In this document: positions 25,748 through 35,424 of the stretch, one piece after another
Layout of the letters: each line of letters begins with the position of its first letter
Numbering within the stretch: the first letter of the stretch is position 1
Assembly (NCBI GenBank): GCA_046328035.1
Contig: JAXLXI010000009.1
Span: 1 to 64,000, forward strand
Direction of reading: 5' to 3'
Origin: JBGASG01 sp046328035
GTDB taxonomy: Bacteria > Cyanobacteriota > Vampirovibrionia > Obscuribacterales > Obscuribacteraceae
Length of the DNA stretch: 64,000 nt
Made by a program: the position numbers and the translations under genes
The notes under the pieces: generated by a model
The model's database searches: none
The model's input: only the letters and a program-made list of their open reading frames with translations
What the model was told of the DNA's origin: nothing

Positions 25748-28700
25748 ATGAGTAGATTCACTGTGCGTCGGATTGTATCTGCTATTGCCAGAAGACTTGG
25801 GTTGATTGATTCCCCTGTCTGTACAGCGCCAACGACGGATTGTGTGTTTGATTCGGGTTCGATAGCCGATGCGATTAGTCTGAACTCACCTTGTGAATCT
25901 GCGGCTGTTCCAACCCCGGCGGTGGCGGCTCCACCGGATTGGTTACCTGATTGGACGACCATAATTGCCCAGAACCAAGCATTGTGGGATGAGCAACTTT
26001 CATTGAAGAAACAGAAAGTGCTTGTTGCCACCATGGCTGGTGGACATCCCGCCTGCATCGGAATCGAAAGTTTGATTGGGGTTGCATTGGCATTGCGTGG
26101 AGCGGAAGTGCATTTTCTTCTGTGCGATGGTGTGCTACCGACGTGTTTGCAGTGCTCGGCCGATCAGTTTCCGGAAGTGAAACAGTTCCTTGCCGAAGGT
26201 CCAAAAACGTCCCTTTGCGATGGATGTTACGGACTTGGCTGCACGGCATTTGAACCTACGACTTTGCCGATTCGCAAGCTGAGTCACTACATCACCGATG
26301 CTGATCGCGATGCCGCTCGGCAGAGGGCTGCAGACCTGACTTTGGAAGACCTTCCGAGACTTAAGGATGACGGTGTTGGCATTGGTGAACACGTTATGGC
26401 GGGTTCGCTGCGTTTCTTTGCCACCGGAGATCTGGCAACCGAAGAATGCGGTCTGGAAATTGGGCGCAAATTCGTTGAGGCTGCTTACCTATCAAAGTTG
26501 GCCGCAGAGCGCTTGTTCGACCAGGAAAAATATGATTCGGTATTCCTGAACCACGGAATCTATGTGCCGCACGGACTGATCAAAGAAGTGGCTGAAAAAC
26601 GTGGCTCGCGCACTTCAGTCTGGTGGTTGGCTGCCAAAGAGAAAAGTTTGCACCTCAATCATAAGGATACCGGCGTTTACACCATGCTCGATGAACCGAT
26701 ATCGTTCTGGGAAAACATGCGTTGGTCGGAAGCCGCTGAGACCGAACTGATGGACTACCTAGCCAGTCGCTGGACAGGCTGTCGTGACTGGGTTTACCAC
26801 GGCATGCACGAAGGTTCGCAGGCTGACGTCAAAGCGCTCTCCGACGAATTCAAGATTGACTTCAACCGGCCGACAATCGGCATGCTCACTAATGTCATTT
26901 GGGACGCGGCGCTCTTTTACCCGGCCAATGTTTTCCCCAGTCAGGTTGATTGGATTATCGAGACCATCAAATATTTCGCCGCCCGTCCGGAAATGAATTT
27001 GATAATTCGAGTGCATCCGGCTGAAGTCAAAGATACGATGGCGTCCAGGCAGACGGCCGTGGGCGAAATTGAAAAAGCTTTTCCGCAATTACCGGACAAT
27101 GTTTTTGTCATTCCAGCGGAAAGCAGAGCCAACACCTATGCATTGCTTTCGCAGTGCGATGCCGCCATCATATATGGCACCACAACTGGTATGGAATTGA
27201 CCAGTATGGGAATTCCCACTATCACAGCCGGACAAGCATTCATCAAAAACAAGGGCATTACGATCGATCCCAAGACTCCCGATGAGTACTTCTCTGTTTT
27301 GGAAAACTTGCCGTTTGGGCAGCGGATGCCGGCTGAGCAGATTCGACGGGCCCGAATGTACGCCTACAACTACTATTTCAGGCGTAGCATTCCGGTCAGG
27401 GCTGCTGTTCCGATCAAGGGCTGGCCACCAATTAAAATTGACGTTCCAAGCCTGCACAGTCTGATGCCTGGCGAGGACTTGGGGCTGGATGTGATTTGCA
27501 ATGGTGTCCTCTACGAGACGGAGTTTCTTTATCCCGCCGAGGAAATTGCTCTTAATCGGGTTAGTCCCGGTAGCGCACGCCTACCTGAGCACCTTTCGCA
27601 GCCGATGTGCGAGTCCGGCGGAGCCGGATGCACAGCGATAGTGACAATGAACAAGAGCATCAGGACTGCACAGACGCTCGATCTGACCGTGCGCTCTATT
27701 CTCAATGAAGCGAAGTTCGAACCGCTTGTGAAGGAGTTGACGTCTCATCTTCGAAGTAGCGGAAATGATGACACTTATTTGCAAGTGTACGCCGCCAGCC
27801 GAGATTACCTGGCCGACCAGCTGCCACGAGCTGATGCGCAGCAAAAACCATTGCTATTGGCTGCACTTAATCGCGTACACACACATTTCGTGCATGCGAC
27901 GGAATCCGAGTCTGCGTACGACCCGTCAACCAAGCCCAATCCGCAGGCGGTGTTCTATCCTAATCCTAAGTACGGAAAACCGTTGTATGACGAATTGCCG
28001 TACGTCAAAAACGTCGCCCTTGTTACGCAAGAGAGTAAACTTCTTGTCGCCGGTAAGGCGGTGATGCCTGAAGTAGCGCAAAATCTCAGTCAACGCAGAA
28101 TTTCTTGGGTTTGGCCATTTGAGCATGAACCAATCGCCGATAGTGCATACATGCGGCAGTTGATCGATCTGGCATTCGGCATCAAACGCTATCCCTCCAT
28201 ACTGAATACGAAACCGGGCAGCAATGGTGGACAATATATCGATCCTTTGCGACCGCACATAATATATGGCAGCGAAGCTGAGTATCGTTTAGGCACCGAG
28301 CGGTATTTGAGTGCTCTCCGTGCGGATTTGCTCAAAGCGGACGTATGCATGCTCAGTTTGGAGAGCATCGAGATTTGGAGGCTGAGTATCGACGGCACAG
28401 TGCTGCCGGGATTTCCAGATACTTTGCCACCGTATCTGGTTCAGCAACAGATACTTGGCGTTAAGGAAAATCTGGAAGAACTGCAAAGAATGCTCAACAC
28501 GTGGCGATCCTTCAATCCAAGATTGAAGCTGATTATTGGCATTTCGCCATTGCCTCTACCATTCACGGCTCGCTCTGACCAGCACGTTATAACAGCAACC
28601 GCTCACGGCAAGGCGACGTTGCGCGTAGCAATCGATCAGTTAGTACGAGCAACAGCGGGACTGGTGTATTACTTCCCTATCTACGAAGCTTGCATGTACG

Positions 28701-28849
28701 CGACTGCCAATCCTTTGAAAGCTGACGCCCGCTCGCTTTCAGACTGCGCTCGCGATAAGGCTCTGCGGCTGTTTGACGCAATGTTTGTTGATCCCGCTCT
28801 GGACTCCGTGCTGCCAGCCGGATTGCCGCAACCAATCCGCGCGCTGTAA
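25748..28849 (+). CDS. Capsule-synthesis GT-B-like protein fused to a degenerate GSCFA domain
   Basis: A 1033-residue fusion. Residues about 80-600 resemble the capsule polysaccharide biosynthesis/surface-carbohydrate GT-B family: VLVATMAGGHPACIGIESLIGVALALRG, IRVHPAEVKD, a late ECDAAIIYGTTTGMEL-like acceptor segment and TAGQAF. Residues about 755-1025 align with the GSCFA protein at 29878: EIWRL..DGTVLPG, QQILGVKENLEELQRML, HVITATAHGKATLRVA. The nucleophile motif GSCF is replaced by GKAV, the block III GLNE by ESIE, and the PLH segment by PLP, so the SGNH part is probably inactive. Four Cys in CDGCYGLGC may bind metal. Confidence 0.75.
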   Translation: MSRFTVRRIVSAIARRLGLIDSPVCTAPTTDCVFDSGSIADAISLNSPCESAAVPTPAVAAPPDWLPDWTTIIAQNQALWDEQLSLKKQKVLVATMAGGHPACIGIESLIGVALALRGAEVHFLLCDGVLPTCLQCSADQFPEVKQFLAEGPKTSLCDGCYGLGCTAFEPTTLPIRKLSHYITDADRDAARQRAADLTLEDLPRLKDDGVGIGEHVMAGSLRFFATGDLATEECGLEIGRKFVEAAYLSKLAAERLFDQEKYDSVFLNHGIYVPHGLIKEVAEKRGSRTSVWWLAAKEKSLHLNHKDTGVYTMLDEPISFWENMRWSEAAETELMDYLASRWTGCRDWVYHGMHEGSQADVKALSDEFKIDFNRPTIGMLTNVIWDAALFYPANVFPSQVDWIIETIKYFAARPEMNLIIRVHPAEVKDTMASRQTAVGEIEKAFPQLPDNVFVIPAESRANTYALLSQCDAAIIYGTTTGMELTSMGIPTITAGQAFIKNKGITIDPKTPDEYFSVLENLPFGQRMPAEQIRRARMYAYNYYFRRSIPVRAAVPIKGWPPIKIDVPSLHSLMPGEDLGLDVICNGVLYETEFLYPAEEIALNRVSPGSARLPEHLSQPMCESGGAGCTAIVTMNKSIRTAQTLDLTVRSILNEAKFEPLVKELTSHLRSSGNDDTYLQVYAASRDYLADQLPRADAQQKPLLLAALNRVHTHFVHATESESAYDPSTKPNPQAVFYPNPKYGKPLYDELPYVKNVALVTQESKLLVAGKAVMPEVAQNLSQRRISWVWPFEHEPIADSAYMRQLIDLAFGIKRYPSILNTKPGSNGGQYIDPLRPHIIYGSEAEYRLGTERYLSALRADLLKADVCMLSLESIEIWRLSIDGTVLPGFPDTLPPYLVQQQILGVKENLEELQRMLNTWRSFNPRLKLIIGISPLPLPFTARSDQHVITATAHGKATLRVAIDQLVRATAGLVYYFPIYEACMYATANPLKADARSLSDCARDKALRLFDAMFVDPALDSVLPAGLPQPIRAL

Positions 28850-28888
28850 CGCTGTCGAAAGCTGTAGATTGACAATCACAAAGCCGCC

Positions 28889-29773
28889 CTAGGCGAGGTG
28901 AACGCCTGCTTCTTTTGCCTTTTGAATGACTACCGGCGGGTATTGGCGGGCATCGAGTGTCTTTTCGAAAATGCCGTTGACGTAGTTATGGGCCAATGCA
29001 ACAGTTTCGTTGTTGCGGCTGAAGTTTGTGAAAATAGCGAATTTCTCGTGCTCGGGCGGCACTATCGTCGCAGACTTTTGGCTGGCTCGGTGATTGATTT
29101 TCACATCAAATATCACCAGGTCGCCGGCTCGGCTGGGAACTGAGTAGGGACGCTTTACTAAATGGTCATTGTAATCAGGGACCATCTTTTTCTCTTCGCT
29201 GGACATGCCGAGGAGAGTTCGCCACCATGATGGTTTAGCTTCCACCATTGCGGGCGCCTGAAATCCCGGATCCGGCTTTACATGCGATCCTGGCTCTACT
29301 TCCAGTCCGCCGCCGTATTTGCGCGTATTGTCTTGCAGGTAATAAGTTGCAATCACCTGACGGTATTCGGGATGGAGATGATATGTGTGTCCGGCGCGCT
29401 CTTCGTTCGAAGTATCTTTGTGCCACCACCAGCCGTACCGATTATAGTGAACTGAAGCGCCCCGCATGAGTACGAAATTCTGACCCAGAATCTCTCGCAG
29501 TATGCTGATTGTCGGCTCTCGGAAGAGTAGCCACGAAAGTTCCTCGTAGCGCTCAAAGATTTCCAGCATGCACTCAAAGTAGTCATTGCCTTCGAAATAC
29601 TTTTCTGGATTGGAGAAACGAAGCCTGAAGAACTCTCGCAGTTGCTGTACTTCCGGTTTAGAAAGAACTCCTGGCACCAAAACGAATCCGTCACGCTCGA
29701 AGGCGTCACGGTAGCGTGCGATCTCTTTGCTGATTGCACGAGTGCTGTTGGGGGTGTGGACAAGGCTCGTCAT
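28889..29773 (-). CDS. Phytanoyl-CoA dioxygenase (PhyH)-like Fe(II)/2OG oxygenase
   Basis: A 294-residue double-stranded beta-helix oxygenase. FERDGFVLVPGVLS is the usual opening. The iron ligands are HKD (about H118 and D120, in WWWHKDTS) and a distal His in KINHRAS (about H228), next to AGDLVIFDVK. It would hydroxylate a small or sugar-linked substrate with 2-oxoglutarate. It is the last gene of a five-gene minus operon with GSCFA, FemAB-like, methyltransferase and NUDIX-like genes, so it probably modifies the same glycan or lipid. It converges with the 1033-residue gene. Confidence 0.88.
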   Translation of the reverse strand: MTSLVHTPNSTRAISKEIARYRDAFERDGFVLVPGVLSKPEVQQLREFFRLRFSNPEKYFEGNDYFECMLEIFERYEELSWLLFREPTISILREILGQNFVLMRGASVHYNRYGWWWHKDTSNEERAGHTYHLHPEYRQVIATYYLQDNTRKYGGGLEVEPGSHVKPDPGFQAPAMVEAKPSWWRTLLGMSSEEKKMVPDYNDHLVKRPYSVPSRAGDLVIFDVKINHRASQKSATIVPPEHEKFAIFTNFSRNNETVALAHNYVNGIFEKTLDARQYPPVVIQKAKEAGVHLA

Positions 29774-29877
29774 GTAGACTCCATCAATTCATTGGCGCTG
29801 TCTAACTTTGCACATACTAGCAAGCCAAGCGGTCGTGGACCTGAACGGCTGGTAAGCGCACTTTCGATGAATATTTG

Positions 29878-31149
29878 CTAATTCTGCAAAAATGTCTTTT
29901 CGAAAAGTCCCATAACTGTTCCGACTGTTTCTCTGGATACATGCCGGCAGTCTTCAATCCAGGGCGCTGGCGTGCAATATGTGACAACTTCAAACGCTGG
30001 GAAGTAGTTGACGCAGTGGGAGTTCCTTCGCACAAATTCATCTACCGCTACCCTTAGGATGCTCTTAGAGTGACAGGTAGAGGAAATTACGTGACTTTCC
30101 TCGGCTCGGAAGGTCGCGTGCAAAGGGACTGGCGAAACAGTGATGATCACCTGGAGATCCGGGTTGTGTGCTTTCCAGACATCCAACATCTGCTGCAGCT
30201 CATTGACGTTTTCTTCAACGGTCAATATCTGTTTGTGCACCAGGTGTGCGGCTAGTGTCCGCGGGTAGCGCGCCAATACCGACCCGTCGTAGGTCAGGCG
30301 CCATATTTCGTTAAGTCCGACTGTCATGATGAATACTTTCGTTTTCAGAAGCGCCTCACGTGCCGCAACTAAGTGCGTGCGGGTGCTTTCTTCGTACTGT
30401 TCGACGGAGGAGAAAAATACACCTTCCCGGAACGGATCCCAGAATTCTTTTTTTCCGGTATCCTCACATTCGAACAACATGCGCGGACGAGTTCGCAAGC
30501 CGAATGCCACTTCAACAAGCTGCCGGAATGACGGTGTGTTGTACAGCCCGCCCCAGGCTGCGCAGGAATCATCGTTGGGCTCAGTGATCACATAGTTGTA
30601 CTGGTTTTGCTTCAGGTAAGCGCTGATCTCGGTCGCGAAACAACTGCCGGCGGCGCCGATCGGTGTTTTTTTGTTGATCAGCGGGCGGTGGGTGATGAAA
30701 GGGACGCCACCCGTCTGGGCTCGGCTATCGGCATCTGTCACCGTCGGAGGTGTCCATGTAGACGCTGAATGATGCTCCGTGATGGCGCGCGATGCCTGCA
30801 TTGCATTGCTGGCTTTCACCATGAACAGATACAGCTGACTGAGCGCATCCTCGATGATGCAAGCACTGACGGCGTCACATCGTTCGAGCAGTTTATACAG
30901 ATAATCTTCAATTGCGCGGCAAGCATTGGCGAAACCTTGCGGGTTACCAGAAGTTGCCACCGCATCAAGAATCGACGGTCGCAGGTCGTTGAACTTAGCG
31001 TCATTGAAGATCGAGTCGATCAAAAATTCCTGCAGTCCGAAACGAGGACTTTGGGGATCGATGATTCGCACTGGTGCATCAGGCGGGGGAGACAATCTAT
31101 TTCTCCAATTGTGAGTGCCAGCTAAAGAAGCGGTTTGCGGATACGCCAT
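29878..31149 (-). CDS. GSCFA-domain SGNH hydrolase/acyltransferase
   Basis: About 423 residues. A helical N-terminal part is followed by a complete GSCFA domain: PIGAAGSCFATEISAYL with the nucleophile Ser, GLNEIWRLTYDG (block III Asn), VSPVPLHATF and HVISSTCHSKSILRVA. The family acts on surface carbohydrates, mostly as O-acyl esterase or transferase. ATG at 31149 is used because the longer frame, beginning at 31266, would overlap the FemAB-like gene by 80 bases. It is the catalytically complete relative of the C-terminal domain at 25748. Confidence 0.82.
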   Translation of the reverse strand: MAYPQTASLAGTHNWRNRLSPPPDAPVRIIDPQSPRFGLQEFLIDSIFNDAKFNDLRPSILDAVATSGNPQGFANACRAIEDYLYKLLERCDAVSACIIEDALSQLYLFMVKASNAMQASRAITEHHSASTWTPPTVTDADSRAQTGGVPFITHRPLINKKTPIGAAGSCFATEISAYLKQNQYNYVITEPNDDSCAAWGGLYNTPSFRQLVEVAFGLRTRPRMLFECEDTGKKEFWDPFREGVFFSSVEQYEESTRTHLVAAREALLKTKVFIMTVGLNEIWRLTYDGSVLARYPRTLAAHLVHKQILTVEENVNELQQMLDVWKAHNPDLQVIITVSPVPLHATFRAEESHVISSTCHSKSILRVAVDEFVRRNSHCVNYFPAFEVVTYCTPAPWIEDCRHVSRETVGTVMGLFEKTFLQN

Positions 31150-31186
31150 TTTACCGCAGTAAGGACTTGGCAAACCTTCGTTCCTC

Positions 31187-32161
31187 TCAGGAATCTGACG
31201 GCTTCTGCCAGTCCAGGGTGTGATAGAGAACGGGACGGGCATTAAAACTAAGCTTATAGTCTCCACGGTCTGGTGAGTTGACTCCCACGAAGTCGAAATG
31301 CTTCAACCCCATTGACGCAGCTCTTTCGATGGCTGCGCACATCAGATACGTCGACGCGCCGCTGGACCGGAAATCAGGATGATTAGCTCCGATCAGGTAA
31401 TAAGCGGTGCGCTTGTCGAAGAGGATTAAATTCGCGGAAGCGATCTCTCCAGCACCATTGACGGCAGTCATGCACTGCCCGAAACCCTGTTTTAGTGCCC
31501 CTTCTGTGATGCTGCGAAGCAGCGCAACTTCTGACGGGCTTCTCGTCAAGCCCTGTCGTGCAAAGGTTAACTCGTGCAACCGATCAAGGGCGGCAACATC
31601 AGTCGACTCGACTACGCGGTAACCGTCCCGGGTGGCGCGAGCGAACTCTCGCTTTCTCAAGCTGCGCACCTGGCTAAGATAAGACTGCTGGTCGAAATTC
31701 TCCAGGGACAAAAGTCCCGTATAGCGGGTGTGAGCTTGAAAAACACCTTTTTCGGCGCGGTGGTAGTTGAACCAGAGAAATGAGCGTATATCGTCCAGTT
31801 GCGGGTGCGTGCAGAGAGAGATGCGCGAATAGCGCAGGGACAGCTCTTCCAGAAGGAAGTCAGTCAACTTCAGCTTATGCTGGACTCCTCGATGCGGTGC
31901 TTCCAGGTCGATGTCAGAATGAAACATCAAACCCTGGTAAAGGGTGTATGCATGTGGTGCCGCGGCCGGTGCGCCGATGCCATTCATCAGAACTGGATAA
32001 GCAGCTACTACCCATTCGTCTTCGGACAACAACCAACGTTCGACTGGCTTGCCTAGAGCCGCCATGAATGCGCTCTGGCAAAATACACTGCCTTGCAACG
32101 ATCGTTCTACGAAGTCGTCCCAGACGCGGTCGTCATCGCAGGCAGTCAGCCGCAGATTCAT
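31187..32161 (-). CDS. FemAB-like/BioF2-type N-acyltransferase
   Basis: A 324-residue protein with tandem GNAT-like folds. The first half ends at RSLRKREFARATRDGYRVVES. The second half has MTAVNGAGEIASANLILFDKRTAYYLIGANHPDFRSSGASTYLMCAAIERAASMGLKHFDFVGVNSP (spanning about 225-300), the hallmark of the Acetyltransf_6 (FemAB-like) group used for peptidoglycan or polysaccharide amino-acylation. Six bases separate it from the methyltransferase. A glycan substrate is inferred from the locus. Confidence 0.85.
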   Translation of the reverse strand: MNLRLTACDDDRVWDDFVERSLQGSVFCQSAFMAALGKPVERWLLSEDEWVVAAYPVLMNGIGAPAAAPHAYTLYQGLMFHSDIDLEAPHRGVQHKLKLTDFLLEELSLRYSRISLCTHPQLDDIRSFLWFNYHRAEKGVFQAHTRYTGLLSLENFDQQSYLSQVRSLRKREFARATRDGYRVVESTDVAALDRLHELTFARQGLTRSPSEVALLRSITEGALKQGFGQCMTAVNGAGEIASANLILFDKRTAYYLIGANHPDFRSSGASTYLMCAAIERAASMGLKHFDFVGVNSPDRGDYKLSFNARPVLYHTLDWQKPSDS

Positions 32162-32167
32162 GCGCTT

Positions 32168-32770
32168 TTAGCGATAAACAAACATTGAAACATCGCAACG
32201 AAAGTAGTGATGAGCCATCGTCACCTGGTTGCTGAAGTTGGTTCTGCAGAACTGAAAGACTTCGAGCGGATCGTGATAAGACATTTCCTCGTGCACCACG
32301 TTGACGTGCTTGGAAATGAAATTGAAGCCCATTCCCTTGACCGAAGATTTCCACGCTGCCGTCGTCAATTCTTTCAAAAACTCAGTAGGATTGGGCATGG
32401 CGTTGTTGAATACACCGCAAATCAAAACCCAATCGAAGTCTTCCGTAAGAGGTGTTTCGAGAATGTCTCGGCATTCCCATTTCGCATCCGCGTATGTTTG
32501 AGCCGCATACTCAATCGATTCCGGCACCAGGTCCACGCCTTTGTAATTCATGTTCTGGTTGAGTTGTTTCAGGTACGGATACATGCCACCATAACCGCAG
32601 CCCAGGTCGAGCACAGATTGATCGGAAAGATCGGCGATTTTGGCCAGTTGCGCGAAGCGTCCGACCATGCCTTCATCGCTGCCCTGCACTCCGGCGGCGA
32701 CTGCCCCATGTGTGCGGAAAAGCTCGCGATAGTGCTCGGTGAGCGCTTCTTTGACCTGTTTTGTGACCAT
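32168..32770 (-). CDS. Class I SAM methyltransferase
   Basis: A 200-residue enzyme with SVLDLGCGYGGMYPYLKQ (motif I), YKGVDLVPESIEYA (acidic end of strand 2), and FDWVLICGVFNNAM with a C-terminal YHDPLEVFQFCR. The N-terminus is a charged helix. ATG at 32770 follows AAGGAAGAGATT, a strong ribosome site, and replaces an upstream start at 32842. It forms one operon with the FemAB-like, GSCFA and PhyH genes. The acceptor is unknown. Confidence 0.85.
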   Translation of the reverse strand: MVTKQVKEALTEHYRELFRTHGAVAAGVQGSDEGMVGRFAQLAKIADLSDQSVLDLGCGYGGMYPYLKQLNQNMNYKGVDLVPESIEYAAQTYADAKWECRDILETPLTEDFDWVLICGVFNNAMPNPTEFLKELTTAAWKSSVKGMGFNFISKHVNVVHEEMSYHDPLEVFQFCRTNFSNQVTMAHHYFRCDVSMFVYR

Positions 32771-32841
32771 AATCTCTTCCTTAAACCCCGATAATTGAAT
32801 GCCTGCCACCAGAAATTTACTGGATTTATGGCTGGCAGTCA

Positions 32842-33552
32842 TTAGCCGCAGTTTCCTAAGTGTGTGATCATCAGTCTAGACGCCGAAACCCAGAGTTCGG
32901 GAGCGGTATTCACCATCGACATCACCTGGTGCCAGGATATCAGTTCGAGGTCTGCATACTCGGCTGACCGCACGCGGTCAAGCAGGGTCAGGACATCAAG
33001 TTTCTTTAAGATAATGGAACAGCAAATATCCACCACCGCATCGAATTCATCCCTCACAAGCAAAAACGGTTCAAGGGTGTCGACGAAGTCCTCAGCTATT
33101 CCCGTCTCTTCGTAGAACTCAGTCAGAAGCTGTTTGCAATAGTCGATTTGCTGCCAGTCGCCGGTTTCTGCTGGAGCGGGCAATGAACCAGAAGGCACCA
33201 GTTCGAACAAATTTGGGCACTGAGTGACAAATGGAGCGCGAGTACCGACGAGAACCTTGCCCTGCAAGCGCACCAGTCCGCTAACACCGACGGTCACCAA
33301 ACGCATTGCTGGTCGCAGGGAACGCTCTTTTTGTTGTGCGTAGAAAAATCGATAAGACACAGGTCTGCAGCGCAGTCCGCTGCGATCGCTGGCAGCAACG
33401 TGCAAAATGGTGCCATCGAACAGGTCGGGATTCTCTTCTACTGCCCGCGCCCAGATAGCGTCGACCTGAGCCTCGATGTCAGGCGCGAAGCTGACCGGCT
33501 CGCGCGAACTGCTGACCGTAAAAGAGTCGGTTATCTCGACAAAACTAAGCAT
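32842..33552 (-). CDS. NUDIX-like protein with degenerate box
   Basis: About 236 residues. The core has VGVSGLVRLQGKVLVGTRAP, LFELVPSGSLPAP and QLLTEFYEETGIAEDFV. The usual REUXEEXGU reads TEFYEETGI (Arg replaced by Thr), and the G-to-E spacing carries an insert, so catalysis may be altered. ATG 33552 is chosen to leave the divergent promoter region free; upstream starts overlap the HAD gene. It leads the minus-strand operon 33552-28889. Confidence 0.6.
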   Translation of the reverse strand: MLSFVEITDSFTVSSSREPVSFAPDIEAQVDAIWARAVEENPDLFDGTILHVAASDRSGLRCRPVSYRFFYAQQKERSLRPAMRLVTVGVSGLVRLQGKVLVGTRAPFVTQCPNLFELVPSGSLPAPAETGDWQQIDYCKQLLTEFYEETGIAEDFVDTLEPFLLVRDEFDAVVDICCSIILKKLDVLTLLDRVRSAEYADLELISWHQVMSMVNTAPELWVSASRLMITHLGNCG

Positions 33553-33563
33553 GGCGTCCTGAT

Positions 33564-33569
33564 TATAAT
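33564..33569 (+). promoter_or_regulatory. Candidate -10 box for the HAD gene
   Basis: A perfect TATAAT is located 20-32 bases upstream of the two possible HAD start codons. No clear -35 box is seen. It lies in a 37-base divergent spacer. Confidence 0.3.
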
Positions 33570-33589
33570 GTGATGCACGCCACTGTTGC

Positions 33590-34273
33590 ATGGCATCGCT
33601 CATGATCACCACTGAAATCGACACAGTTCTATTCGACCTCGACGGCACGCTGGTTAACAGCATCGGCATTCTTCAGGAGACCTATTTCGGGTTTCTGTCC
33701 ATGCACGGCGCGACCGGTTCGCTGGAGGAATTCAATCGACTCAACGGACCGTCGCTTAAAGAAATCGTCGAATATCTGCGTACGCAGTATGCGATTCCCC
33801 TTTCGTCAGAAGATGTGATGTCGGGCTATATATCAGTTTTAAAAGATGCCTACTCTCATCGAGCCATGCCACTCGATGGTGCCCAGGAGATTCTGGAGCA
33901 CCTGCATCAGCGTGGGCTGACTCTGGCGCTTGTGACTTCGACGCCGAATGCGCTCGTTAATTGCTTCACTGAAAAGCATGATTGGAACCGCTTTTTCAAA
34001 GTGATTGTCAGCGGCGATGAAGTGCCGCAGTCCAAGCCGAGCCCGGAGATTTACCGGCTGGCCATCCAGCGCCTGGCACTCGACCCGCAGCAGTGTGTTG
34101 TGGTGGAGGATTCGGTTAACGGCGTCAGATCGGCATGCGGAGCCGGACTGAAGGTCATCGGTCTGGCGGATAACGAAACTTCGGCGGCCGCTCTCCTCGA
34201 AGCGGGAGCCGCAACCGTGGTTCCGGGGCTGCGCGCAATACACGATCAGTTTGCCGCGCTTGAGGCAGTTTAG
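33590..34273 (+). CDS. HAD-superfamily phosphatase (Gph/PgmB-like)
   Basis: A 223-227-residue HAD hydrolase with all four motifs: VLFDLDGTLVNS (nucleophile Asp), VTSTPNA (Thr/Ser), SKPSPEIYRLA (Lys) and VVEDSVNGVRSA (Asp pair). It has a helical C1 cap as in phosphoglycolate phosphatases and beta-phosphoglucomutases. In nonulosonate loci such an enzyme can remove phosphate from a sugar intermediate, but that is inference. ATG 33602 is an alternative start. It converges with the NeuB gene, overlapping by four bases. Confidence 0.88.
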   Translation: MASLMITTEIDTVLFDLDGTLVNSIGILQETYFGFLSMHGATGSLEEFNRLNGPSLKEIVEYLRTQYAIPLSSEDVMSGYISVLKDAYSHRAMPLDGAQEILEHLHQRGLTLALVTSTPNALVNCFTEKHDWNRFFKVIVSGDEVPQSKPSPEIYRLAIQRLALDPQQCVVVEDSVNGVRSACGAGLKVIGLADNETSAAALLEAGAATVVPGLRAIHDQFAALEAV

Positions 34274-35424
34274 TCGAAGTCAGCCAATTGGATGCCGTCG
34301 CCGCTGTGAATGTCGCGCTTGGCCTTCTGGTTTTGCATCTTAGATAAGAAGCGCGGATGCACACCGCGTTTCTGCTTACCCGGCCGCAATATCTCGACAT
34401 TGGTGCCCTCGAGCAGTGAGTCGCCTTTTTGATGTCCTGGACGGCTTGCAGCCCGCGGCGCGCATACCAGTAGAGCTCTTCTTCTTCCGACTGCACTATT
34501 TTGGAAGCTGTGCCGACGACTTGTTCTGCGTCGCGCACCGCTTTCACGAGCTGTTGCAACTCGGCGGGCGTGATGGCAAACGCGTGGTCGGGGCTTCCGG
34601 CAGCCGATTGTCGAGGGTGTAGTGCTTCTCGATCAAGTTGGCGCCCAGTGCCACCGCCGCCAGTGGTCCGCAGATCGGATCGCGCGTATGGTCGGAGAGT
34701 CCGACCGGCAGTCCGAACTTCGCTTTCAACAAGGGGATGGTGCCCAGATTGAGACTGGAAAGCGGTGCCGGATATCTGGCGGTGCATTGCATCAAACACA
34801 GAGTCGACTTGGTCAACGACTGGAAGTAACGCACCGCCCATTCGATGTCGGCGATGTCGCTTGCGCCTGTGGACATCACTGCCGGTTTGCCGGTGCCGGC
34901 AATCGCTTCGATCAGGCGGCTGTGCGAGATTTCATAAGAAGCGATCTTGTGCAGATCTGTAAATGGATCGATGGCTTGCATGTCGGATACTGAAAATGGC
35001 GACGACATGAAGAGTATGTTTTGTTTCTTGCAGTAGTCCGCCAGCTCAGGCAGCATCTCGTAAGGCATCGTCAGATCGGCGAATATTTCCGTAATCGATT
35101 CTTTGATGCCGTTGTCCGACAGGTAGTCGCTGTCGCCGGCATTGGCGACGTAAGTGGTGGCGGCTTTGTAAGTTTGAAACTTGACCGCATCAGCGCCGGC
35201 TTCGACCGCGACATCGATCAACGACTTGGCCATTTTCAGGTCGCGGGCCGGTGTGCCCATGCGCCAATTGGACCCAGCTTCAGCGATGATGAAACAGGGG
35301 TGGCCTGACCGATGGCTCGCCGCGCGTTTTTGAGTTCAGCAGTGGCGCAGGTTTTGTGAATGAAACGTTGAATGGTCGCGGTATCTTTGTCTTTGCCGGA
35401 ATTGGGTTTGCTATCGAGAAAGGT
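34270..35424 (-). pseudogene. neuB: NeuB/PseI-type nonulosonate synthase, frame-disrupted
   Basis: A complete N-acetylneuraminate-synthase-like sequence can be read through three frame changes. It opens with HPCFIIAEAGSNWRMG, then AVKFQTYKA, LFMSSPFSV, HKIASYEI, VMSTGAS, LCLMQCTARYPAP, GLSDHT and EKHYTLD. It ends with a SAF-like segment: GDSLLEGTNVEILRPG. Each break is at a homopolymer and needs one inserted base: CC at 35304, CC at 34597, TTTTT at 34426. The family condenses a 6-deoxy or N-acylated sugar with phosphoenolpyruvate. After correction the frame is continuous with the upstream GNAT gene. Assembly error is more likely than decay. Confidence 0.8.
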
